Assembly: GCA_017444015.1 (NCBI GenBank)
Contig: JAFSXN010000129.1
Coordinates: forward strand, 1 to 38,902
Reading direction: 5' to 3'
DNA: 38,902 nucleotides
Origin: Lachnospiraceae bacterium
GTDB taxonomy: Bacteria; Bacillota; Clostridia; Lachnospirales; Lachnospiraceae
Shown here one piece after another: positions 32,879 through 38,902 of the stretch. Position numbers and translations under genes: made by a program. Numbering within the stretch: position 1 is the stretch's first letter; each line of letters opens with the position of its first letter. The notes under the pieces were generated by a model. It was not told the origin of the DNA. It ran no database searches and was given only the letters and a program-made list of their open reading frames with translations.

Positions 32879-35215
32879 ATGCAAGCCAAAAACAGCGTAG
32901 CAACTAAAATTATTGGCGCTGTAACTCTGATTGTTCTTGGCTTTTATCTGTTTTCCACGATCTACAATCAGATCATCGCGCAAAACGAAGGATTCTTCTA
33001 TATGCTGATCTTTGGAGGGATCCTTGTTTTGGTGTTTGTGCTGATGAGCCTGATCACCAAGCTTCTTGCGTTATCGACGCAGGCCAGCGCCTCGGTCGGC
33101 CTGACGATCCTCGAGATCATCGTCATGCTGGCCTTAGCTGCTCTGTTTATCTATCAGCGGCTTTCCTTTGAGACTTCCCTTCCGGTAGAGGACAGCCTGT
33201 TTTACCGGGCAGCTTCGTTTATTACGGACGGGACGCTGAGCGGGAGTCTGGATGTCGTTACAAAGCTGCTGCGCAATCCGAACGATTACGCGTATGCTTT
33301 CGTTCTTTCCATGGTCTTTCATTTCACCTCGGTCCTTCCTGAGGTGGTGATCTATGTCAATATTTCTCTGCTTCTGATCATTGCCCTGTTTGCTTCTCAG
33401 ATCTGTCGGAGGATCGGCGGCAGAGTCTGCGGACTGATTGCGTGGTCTGCTACCTTGTTTGTTCCCTCTCAGGCCTTCGGGGTCTATACCTTCAATTCGG
33501 CTCTTTTTTTTACGGCGGCTCTTTTGATCCCGCTTGATCTTTATATACAGCTCTATCTGTCCGAGGAGGAAATGCACACGGCAAAGCGGGTGATCAACTG
33601 TGTTCTGCTTGCCTTTTTCACAGGACTGCTTCTGATCACGGAGCCGGTAGCTATTCTCTTCGTTCTTCTGATGATCGTCCATTATCTGATCTACAGCAGG
33701 CGGCATTTGAAGTCTTTTTTTATTACATTAGGGGGGATCTTAGCCGTTTATCTGATCTTTGTTTTTGTCAAGGGCTCCTATCTGGGTGTGCCGGTTTCGG
33801 AGGTTTTTCGCTATACCGGATCTCGCTTTCGGGCCGGCTACAACGAGGATACCGGAGAGAACTTCAGCTTTTCCCAGATCTATGAGAAGTTACAGGAGGA
33901 GATCGACAATCAGAACAGCAACATTTCGGATAATTATTACTTCCTGACCAAATCGGACGGCTCGATCATTTCCGCGATCCAGTCCTCGTGGTTGCAGCTG
34001 GCGACCAGTCTGATCTATATGTTTACCCTTGTGCTTTGCATCAGCTGCGAGATCTTTATGTTTCGGATCAGGAATACCCGGGGCATACCGGTCATGCTTA
34101 TGACCATCGGGACGCTTTTCGTTACCTTTATCAAGGCAGTCAACGATGCCAACGGTTTTTTTATCTTTGAGATCCTCTTGCTTTTGGGCGCGGTCGGTCT
34201 GGCCTATATGTACGAGAATCATCATCCGGAGGACTTCGAGGAGGAGGATATCGTTTCGGCCATGCAGGGGGCGGCCGCAGACGGTACTCTTACGGAAACG
34301 GAGGAGCTGACGCTTGAGGAACAGGAGGAGCAGCTTAAGCGGGCCAGAGCACTGATCTTTATCGGAGAGGATGACGAGCTGTACGAGCAGATCAAAAAGG
34401 AGGAGGCAGAAGAGAAGAAGCAGGCGGCGCTTGCGGGTAAAGAGGAAAAAAAGAATCCGGGGAAGCCCAAAAAGAAGTACAGCGATGACTTTGATGAAGA
34501 GGAGGCGGAAGAAGAGGTAAAGGAGGCTTCGTCTCAGAAAAAGGCTCCTTCACAGGATAAGGCTCCTAAAGAAAAGCGGTATGAGGATGACGACGACTAT
34601 GAGGATGAAGAAGAGGAAGCCGTAGAGCGGGATGTGGATGAAGATGAGGATGAAGGTTATGCCGGGGATGAGGAAGAACTTTACGAGGAAGAGGAAGCTG
34701 TCCCGTTAGATAAAAAGGCCAGAAAGAAGCTCGAAAAGGAGCGGAAGAAGGCGGAGAAGAGAGCAAAGAAGGAGGCCAGGAAAGCCGCAAAGAGAGGGAA
34801 AGTGTCCGATAATGAGGACACATATTATGAGGATGAGGAATCGGACGAGGGATACTTCGAGGATGAAGAGGAGTTCGACTCTGAAACAGATCCCGACGAG
34901 GAGTTTGACGATGGAAATCCAGGGCGGGGGAAGCCTTTGAGAAATCCTCTTCCGATGCCAAAAAAGAAGGAGCGAAAGCCTCTGGATTTCGAGGACGATT
35001 TCGAAGATGAGCCGGAGGACGAGGATCCGGAAGAGGATGATGAGCCGGAGGAGGATGATTTCTACGAGGAAGAGGCGGAGGATGAGGACGATATCGAAGA
35101 TGAAGATGATATCGAAGAAGACGATATAGATGAAGATGAAGAAGACGATATCGAAGATGACGATATAGACGAAGATGAAGAGGACGATATCGAAGATGAT
35201 ATCGATGATTTGTAA
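32879..35215 (+). CDS. GT-C-like polytopic membrane protein with long acidic tail
   Basis: 778 aa. Residues 1-440 contain about ten membrane segments with an extracellular-type loop (PVEDSLFYRAASFITDGTL). The layout resembles PMT/GT39-type membrane glycosyltransferases, although I see no clear catalytic DE motif. Residues about 450-778 are cytoplasmic-type, very rich in Asp, Glu and Lys, with a K-rich stretch (KKARKKLEKERKKAEKRAKK) and an Ile/Asp/Glu repeat at the end. LRNPLPMPKKKERKPLDFEDD (residues about 685-705) looks like the NPLPxPKK tail motif seen on such proteins in Lachnospiraceae; this is from memory of the family. The ATG at 32879 lacks a good ribosome binding site, so a low translation rate or different start is possible. 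A role in surface polysaccharide synthesis is inferred. Confidence 0.75.
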   Translation: MQAKNSVATKIIGAVTLIVLGFYLFSTIYNQIIAQNEGFFYMLIFGGILVLVFVLMSLITKLLALSTQASASVGLTILEIIVMLALAALFIYQRLSFETSLPVEDSLFYRAASFITDGTLSGSLDVVTKLLRNPNDYAYAFVLSMVFHFTSVLPEVVIYVNISLLLIIALFASQICRRIGGRVCGLIAWSATLFVPSQAFGVYTFNSALFFTAALLIPLDLYIQLYLSEEEMHTAKRVINCVLLAFFTGLLLITEPVAILFVLLMIVHYLIYSRRHLKSFFITLGGILAVYLIFVFVKGSYLGVPVSEVFRYTGSRFRAGYNEDTGENFSFSQIYEKLQEEIDNQNSNISDNYYFLTKSDGSIISAIQSSWLQLATSLIYMFTLVLCISCEIFMFRIRNTRGIPVMLMTIGTLFVTFIKAVNDANGFFIFEILLLLGAVGLAYMYENHHPEDFEEEDIVSAMQGAAADGTLTETEELTLEEQEEQLKRARALIFIGEDDELYEQIKKEEAEEKKQAALAGKEEKKNPGKPKKKYSDDFDEEEAEEEVKEASSQKKAPSQDKAPKEKRYEDDDDYEDEEEEAVERDVDEDEDEGYAGDEEELYEEEEAVPLDKKARKKLEKERKKAEKRAKKEARKAAKRGKVSDNEDTYYEDEESDEGYFEDEEEFDSETDPDEEFDDGNPGRGKPLRNPLPMPKKKERKPLDFEDDFEDEPEDEDPEEDDEPEEDDFYEEEAEDEDDIEDEDDIEEDDIDEDEEDDIEDDDIDEDEEDDIEDDIDDL
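35123..35200 (+). repeat. Two 39-bp tandem repeats in the acidic tail
   Basis: 35123-35161 and 35162-35200 are near-identical, encoding DIDEDEEDDIEDD-like units; weaker copies precede them from about 35090. The repeat keeps the frame and suggests recent expansion. Confidence 0.75.
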
Positions 35216-35228
35216 TTGCCCAGTCAGC

Positions 35229-35344
35229 CACTCGCAGACTTGCGAGTGACGTGTCAGTATAGATGCGGAGCCAAGCTGCCGGGGCATTTCAAATGCGCAA
35301 GCTGCCCCGGCTGTCGTATCTGCCCAGAGTAACCGGGCAGATAC
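35229..35344. other. Cluster of three hairpins, candidate structured RNA or intergenic repeat
   Basis: Three stems lie in a row. CACTCGCA/TGCGAGTG is at 35229-35248. GCCGGGGC/GCCCCGGC (about 35277-35311) has a small inner GCATTT/AAATGC stem. GTATCTGCCC/GGGCAGATAC is at 35316-35344. The terminator at 35352 follows directly. No ORF fits this stretch between 35216 and 35442. Confidence 0.5.
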
Positions 35345-35351
35345 GTTGATT

Positions 35352-35391
35352 TCGAGGAATAGGAGAAAGCCTTCTATTCCTCGATTTTTTT
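35352..35391 (+). terminator. Strong Rho-independent terminator of the GT-C-like gene
   Basis: An 11-bp perfect stem (TCGAGGAATAG / CTATTCCTCGA) is followed by seven T residues on the plus strand. Confidence 0.88.
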
Positions 35392-35442
35392 CAAAGGAAG
35401 GTCACTACGCGCAGGGGGATTTCAGCATCCCCGAACATACAG

Positions 35443-36741
35443 CTATTTCAGCAGATCGATCTCATAAGTAACCAAGCTGCGCGCGGAAACATCGTTTTTA
35501 TTCCAGTTCGCCATGATCCGGTCGATGACCGGAGAGATATTAAAGGATTCTATTTTTAACAACAGCACGACGACCTGATTCTTTCCGCTCTGGGTGATCA
35601 GATCGCTCTGGCGAAGGGACAGCCTGAGAGTTTCGATAAATTCCTCGCAGGGGGGCGTATTCCCTTCGTTGTCATTTAACGTAAAGAGAAGGATCCAGAC
35701 ATTCGGACTGTAGTTCTTATTGATACGCACAAGAAACTGAAACAGCAGCCGGAATTTTTCCGTTGGAAGCACCAGTGCCCCTTTCGCGATATTTCTCTCG
35801 CTGAAAATTTTTATGATATTCTGGATATCCGAAACCTGGCCGCTTTCCGTACTTTCTTCGGCTTCTTCGTTTCGAAAGACATTATAGCCGTGCTTCCCGT
35901 TCTTCTTGACAAAATACAGCGCCTTATCCGCTTTCTTGAACAACTCGTTATAGTCTATACCTTCCTCCGGGGCATAGACGCAGCCGAGAGAGGCGCCGAG
36001 CGGGATATTCATATCCTCCCCGAGGATCCGCTTCGCTTCGGCCGTAAGCTGTTCGTTTATGAACCGCGATTTCTCCGCGATTACCGAATCATCCGAAATA
36101 TTCAGGCAGAAGGTAATGAACTCGTCGCCGCCGATCCGGCCTACGATATCGTTGCTGCGGACCGCCCGCCGTAAAATATCAGAAAAGGAGATCAGGATCT
36201 CGTCGCCCGCGGAATGACCGTAGATATCGTTAACTAACTTGAAGCTGTCCAGATCCACGATCATAAGGACTCCCTCGGCGCTTCTTGTTAAAAAGCCGAT
36301 CTCCTTGGCGGAGGAGGTCTTGTTTAACAGGCCGGTGAGCTGATCGGTCTGGGCGGCGCTCTTTAAGATATGGAGCTTTTCAACGGTCTGAAGGATATTA
36401 TCGACACGCCGTAAGAGTACATCAGAACGAAAGGGCTTGCGGATGAAATCCATGGCGCCGTTTTCAAAGCCCTTGCTCTCGACATCCTCGTCATGATCCG
36501 CTGTCATAAACATAAACGGGATCTGTGTATTGTATTTGGCCTCCAGCCTGCTCTGTAACTCCATCCCGGAGATCCCGGGCATCCTGAGATCCGACAGGAT
36601 CATCTCGGGGCGCTCTTTTTCGTACAGGGTGATGGCTTCTTCTCCGGAGGAAGCGGTAAAGGTCTGGTATGCCGTAGAAAGGATGTGTTCGGTCATCATT
36701 AAGGAGACCGGCTCGTCATCCACAATAAGAATTTTCTTCAT
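35443..36741 (-). CDS. Response regulator with GGDEF and a second, degenerate GGDEF-like domain
   Basis: 432 aa. The REC domain (1-120) has the phospho-acceptor Asp51 (LSDLRMPG), Asp8/Asp9 and Lys102 (RKPF). The GGDEF domain (about 130-290) is intact: metal-binding DLDSFK, GGDEF at 204-208 and the inhibitory RxxD site (RSND, 195-198) five residues upstream, so it should make cyclic-di-GMP from GTP. Residues about 315-432 repeat the same spacing with RQSD (377-380) and GKNQV (386-390) where GGDEF would be, so this is a second, catalytically dead GGDEF-like domain that may bind nucleotide or partners. An HPt gene is divergent and 170 nt away, suggesting phosphotransfer to this REC domain. The ATG has only a weak site (AAAGA) upstream. 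Confidence 0.88.
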   Translation of the reverse strand: MKKILIVDDEPVSLMMTEHILSTAYQTFTASSGEEAITLYEKERPEMILSDLRMPGISGMELQSRLEAKYNTQIPFMFMTADHDEDVESKGFENGAMDFIRKPFRSDVLLRRVDNILQTVEKLHILKSAAQTDQLTGLLNKTSSAKEIGFLTRSAEGVLMIVDLDSFKLVNDIYGHSAGDEILISFSDILRRAVRSNDIVGRIGGDEFITFCLNISDDSVIAEKSRFINEQLTAEAKRILGEDMNIPLGASLGCVYAPEEGIDYNELFKKADKALYFVKKNGKHGYNVFRNEEAEESTESGQVSDIQNIIKIFSERNIAKGALVLPTEKFRLLFQFLVRINKNYSPNVWILLFTLNDNEGNTPPCEEFIETLRLSLRQSDLITQSGKNQVVVLLLKIESFNISPVIDRIMANWNKNDVSARSLVTYEIDLLK

Positions 36742-36767
36742 AAATCCGTTGTCTTTCGTTTCTTTTT

Positions 36768-36796
36768 ATCTTAACATAACAGGTCAGGGATTACAA
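36768..36796 (-). promoter_or_regulatory. Candidate promoter of the REC-GGDEF gene
   Basis: On the minus strand, TTGTAA (36791-36796) and TAAGAT (36768-36773) are separated by 17 nt, 26 nt before the start codon. Confidence 0.4.
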
Positions 36797-36826
36797 ATAC
36801 AGGCTGCAACACAATCTTATTTTATC

Positions 36827-36855
36827 TTGAATAATTTGAAACATTTGGTTATACT
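36827..36855 (+). promoter_or_regulatory. Sigma-A-like promoter of the HPt gene
   Basis: TTGAAT (36827-36832) and TATACT (36850-36855) are separated by 17 nt. A leader hairpin follows: AACGGA (36863-36868) pairs with TCCGTT (36886-36891) around GGCC/GGCC. Confidence 0.6.
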
Positions 36856-36911
36856 AATGAAAAACGGATGAGGCCCTTGGCCTGGTCCGTTCGTTCACGG
36901 AGGGAAAGATT

Positions 36912-37247
36912 ATGACAATAGATATTTTAAGACAGTTCGGAGCGGATGTGGACGACGGACTGGCAAGATGTATGAACAATGAGGATTTCTACCTGAAGAT
37001 GGTCAATATGGGACTTGCGGATGAGAGGTTTGAGACGCTTCGGGGCGTTTTGGAGCAGAAGGACCTGGATACAGCCTTTGAAATGGCGCATGCTCTGAAG
37101 GGCGTTGTCGGAAATCTGGCGCTTACGCCGATCTATACGCCGATCAGCGAGCTGACGGAGTTACTTCGGGCAAAGCAGGCGGGAGATTATCTCGGCCTTT
37201 ACGACAAGATGAAGGAGCAGAAGGATAAGCTGCTGTCCATGGGATAA
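36912..37247 (+). CDS. Histidine phosphotransfer (HPt) domain protein
   Basis: 111 aa, preceded by GGAGGGAAAG. The phospho-accepting histidine is His60 in EMAHALKGVVGNLAL, the HPt signature, within a predicted four-helix bundle. It has no kinase or receiver domain and acts as a soluble phosphate shuttle between a hybrid kinase and response regulators. No kinase gene lies in the window. Divergent transcription from the REC-GGDEF gene makes that protein the likeliest partner; this is inferred from position. A bidirectional terminator lies 54 nt downstream. Confidence 0.9.
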   Translation: MTIDILRQFGADVDDGLARCMNNEDFYLKMVNMGLADERFETLRGVLEQKDLDTAFEMAHALKGVVGNLALTPIYTPISELTELLRAKQAGDYLGLYDKMKEQKDKLLSMG

Positions 37248-37300
37248 AAGATACCGTGAATGATTTTAATTCGGTTTCCGTAAGTTCCACAATGAAAAAC

Positions 37301-37336
37301 AAAAACCGGCCTGTCAAAGCGACAGACCGGTTTTTT
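37301..37336. terminator. Bidirectional terminator between the HPt and FucO-like genes
   Basis: CCGGCCTGTC (37306-37315) pairs with GACAGACCGG (37321-37330) with one mismatch. It has five A residues on the left and six T residues on the right, so it can act on both converging transcripts. Confidence 0.8.
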
Positions 37337-37392
37337 ATGCGCAGGGCCGCGTAAGGAATATTTCCGGCTGAAGCCGGACGCGGCCCGCGCGG

Positions 37393-37422
37393 CGAGCAGA
37401 GGGATTTCATCCCCCCTGCTCG
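37393..37422. other. GC-rich hairpin in the convergent intergenic region
   Basis: CGAGCAG/CTGCTCG outer arms and GGGAT/ATCCC inner arms form a 30-nt hairpin. It is preceded by a larger GGGCCGCGT/ACGCGGCCC structure (about 37343-37386). Its GGGATTTCA…ATCCCC core resembles 35415-35432. No gene fits 37248-37537. Confidence 0.45.
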
Positions 37423-37464
37423 ATAAATTATACTGGTTAACGTTTTTCATTGCCGATCAATCGG

Positions 37465-37531
37465 ACTCGCAAACGCAATTCCAGTACATTCGCTTTATCA
37501 TAAGCGGCAACTAATTGCGTTCGCGAGTATA
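37465..37531. repeat. Inverted-repeat element, copy 2 of the 12.3-kb intergenic repeat
   Basis: ACTCGCAAACGCAATT (37465-37480) faces AATTGCGTTCGCGAGT (37513-37528) with one mismatch, enclosing a CGCTT/AAGCG hairpin. The right arm plus flank (37505-37531) is a 26/27 match, reversed, to 12344-12370. CCGAT/ATCGG (37453-37464) adds a further small stem. This is REP-like intergenic structure. Confidence 0.6.
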
Positions 37532-37537
37532 AATGAT

Positions 37538-38671
37538 TTACGGCATGATCTTGCGATAGAGTTCCTTGAGCTCCTCAACATTTGTATCTCTCGGATTTCC
37601 GGGACAGCAGGCATCCGCGAAAGCATCTTTGGCCAGCACATCCAGATCCTCTTCCTTGATCTTATCGTTGGTCTCAGGGATTCCTACGTCCTTGGAGAGC
37701 TGCTTAACGGCATCGATCGCGGCCTTGCGGTATTCCGCCTGTGACATGGAATCCACGCCTTCTACGCCCATAGCTCTTGCGATCTCGCGGTAACGCTCGC
37801 CGGTGCACTCCTGATTGTACTCCATAACGATCGGAAGCATCATAGCGCAGGCAACACCGTGAGGCGTATCATAGTGCGCGCCGAGGGTATGAGCGATTGA
37901 ATGCGCGATTCCAAGACCTACATTGGAGAAGCCCATTCCGGCGATATACTGCGCCAGTGCCATTCCCTTTCTTCCCTCGGGCTCGTTGTTGACGGCACTG
38001 CGGAGGTTCTTTGCAATCAGCTTGATCGCCTCGAGATGGAACATATCCGTCATTTCCCAGGCGGCCTTTGTCGTATAGCCTTCGATCGCGTGGGTCAGAG
38101 CGTCCATTCCGGTAGAAGCGGTAAGGCCCTTAGGCATCGAGGACATCATATCGGGATCGATGATGGCTACCTCGGGGATATCGTGCTCGTCTACGCAGAC
38201 AAACTTTCTTTCCTTCTCCACATCGGTTATAACATAGTTGATCGTAACCTCAGCAGCTGTTCCGGCTGTCGTAGGAACCGCGTGATTCTTCGTCGGAGCT
38301 ACGCCCTCAAGAGAGCGGACATCGGCGAATTCCGGATTGGTAATAATAATACCGATGGCCTTTGCGGTATCCATAGAGGAGCCGCCGCCGATAGCGATGA
38401 TGGAATCCGCGCCGGCTTCCTTAAAAGCGGCAACGCCGTCCTGAACGTTCTTGATCGTCGGATTCGGCTTGATCTCGGAATACAGAGAGTAGTCGAGCTT
38501 CGCTTCCTCTAAAAGATCCGTTACTTTGGCGGTTACGCCAAACTTTACCAGATCCGGATCCGAACAGACAAAGATCTTCTTAAAGCCCTTTGCGTTCGCT
38601 ATGTTTACGATTTCCTTGATCGCTCCGCTTCCGTGATAGGAAACGGTATTCAGTACAATTCTGTCAGCCAA
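37538..38671 (-). CDS. fucO: Iron-dependent alcohol dehydrogenase, lactaldehyde reductase (FucO) type
   Basis: 377 aa from TTG at 38671; the start is fixed by CAGGAGG (minus strand, 38680-38686) 8 nt upstream. It is a group III dehydrogenase that would reduce lactaldehyde to 1,2-propanediol with NADH in anaerobic fucose or rhamnose breakdown. The NAD motif is GGGSSMDTAKAIG (95-107). The metal ligands are Asp190, His194, His257 and His271, with the FucO spacing. FADVRSLEG and GTAAEVTINYVITD are FucO-like. Between them, NHAVPTTAG appears about five residues shorter than the usual VPIxAIPTTAG strand, which could affect cofactor binding. No fucose or rhamnose genes are in the window, so the substrate remains open; ethanol or propanediol metabolism are alternatives. 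Confidence 0.88.
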   Translation of the reverse strand: MADRIVLNTVSYHGSGAIKEIVNIANAKGFKKIFVCSDPDLVKFGVTAKVTDLLEEAKLDYSLYSEIKPNPTIKNVQDGVAAFKEAGADSIIAIGGGSSMDTAKAIGIIITNPEFADVRSLEGVAPTKNHAVPTTAGTAAEVTINYVITDVEKERKFVCVDEHDIPEVAIIDPDMMSSMPKGLTASTGMDALTHAIEGYTTKAAWEMTDMFHLEAIKLIAKNLRSAVNNEPEGRKGMALAQYIAGMGFSNVGLGIAHSIAHTLGAHYDTPHGVACAMMLPIVMEYNQECTGERYREIARAMGVEGVDSMSQAEYRKAAIDAVKQLSKDVGIPETNDKIKEEDLDVLAKDAFADACCPGNPRDTNVEELKELYRKIMP

Positions 38672-38749
38672 TTCTTTTTCCTCCTGTACATTCGTTTTGG
38701 GGAACCACAGAAAATTTACGGTGGTCCCGTTGTTCTTCTTCCAGATACT

Positions 38750-38778
38750 ATACTAACATCAGATCCGGCTATTTTCAA
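38750..38778 (-). promoter_or_regulatory. Sigma-A-like promoter of the FucO-like gene
   Basis: On the minus strand, TTGAAA (38773-38778) and TAGTAT (38750-38755) are separated by 17 nt. The roughly 70-nt leader holds a GGGACCAC/GTGGTTCCC hairpin ahead of the ribosome binding site. Beyond 38779 I see no gene up to the window end. Confidence 0.6.
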
Positions 38779-38902
38779 ACAATATCTTGTCCGTCCGTTT
38801 TTTTGAGTTACCATTCACGGGTTAGCCGAATGCGGTTCTTTAATATCTAAACAACCAAAGAGATGATAACGCTATAGAAAATAGTGATTAATTTAAATTT
38901 AA

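Noticed and set aside
36863-36911. Cyclic-di-GMP riboswitch in the HPt leader
   Set aside because: A simple hairpin is present, but the conserved riboswitch core could not be recognised.
37343-37531. Attenuator or riboswitch for the FucO-like gene
   Set aside because: The structures lie downstream of that minus-strand gene, not in its leader.

Overview
The window looks like a chromosomal segment of a low-to-mid GC Gram-positive anaerobe of the class Clostridia, most likely family Lachnospiraceae. The basis is strong AGGAGG-type ribosome binding sites, sigma-A-like promoters, a PKTGD-type sorting signal, BspA-like (LRR_5) and Listeria-Bacteroides-repeat surface proteins, a DUF1538/PII pair, an Rpn-family nuclease and a GT-C-like membrane protein with a long acidic tail. 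No tRNA, rRNA, CRISPR array or complete insertion sequence was seen.

Layout. (1) 1-3.9 kb: a large AT-rich surface protein entering from the left edge, with leucine-rich repeats, Ig-like and B-repeat modules and a papain-like cysteine peptidase domain, broken by one frameshift near 3120. (2) 3.9-5.5 kb: a MITE-like noncoding element in the leader of an Rpn-type PD-(D/E)XK nuclease/transposase gene. (3) 5.5-7.1 kb: a minus-strand AAA+ ATPase with a C-terminal winged helix. Its promoter lies at the edge of six degenerate 30-bp tandem repeats, the first of which overlaps the -35 box. (4) 7.1-9.4 kb: a DUF1538 membrane protein and a tandem PII-like protein, both internally duplicated. (5) 9.5-26.5 kb: an extracellular-protein cluster. 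It holds a frameshifted Big_2 protein, a small TNT-like toxin/immunity pair, a 1911-aa protein with a degenerate transglutaminase domain and nine B-repeats, and two BspA-like proteins ending in related membrane anchors. (6) 26.5-35.2 kb: housekeeping genes on the plus strand: isocitrate dehydrogenase, a coiled-coil protein, NAD(P)HX repair enzyme, alanine racemase, a DUF4190-like protein, YebC and the GT-C-like protein. (7) 35.4-37.2 kb: a divergent signalling pair, REC-GGDEF-(degenerate GGDEF) and an HPt protein. (8) 37.5-38.7 kb: a FucO-like iron-dependent alcohol dehydrogenase on the minus strand.

How the parts relate. The surface genes of part 5 are closely spaced and probably co-expressed in blocks; 18194-26483 runs almost without gaps into icd. 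The REC-GGDEF/HPt pair suggests a phosphorelay feeding cyclic-di-GMP metabolism. The most unusual items are the promoter-embedded 30-bp array of the AAA+ gene, the orphan TNT-like toxin/immunity pair, the active-site losses in the transglutaminase-like and second GGDEF-like domains, and an intergenic repeat shared between 12.3 kb and 37.5 kb. All calls come from reading the sequence; no database search was run.
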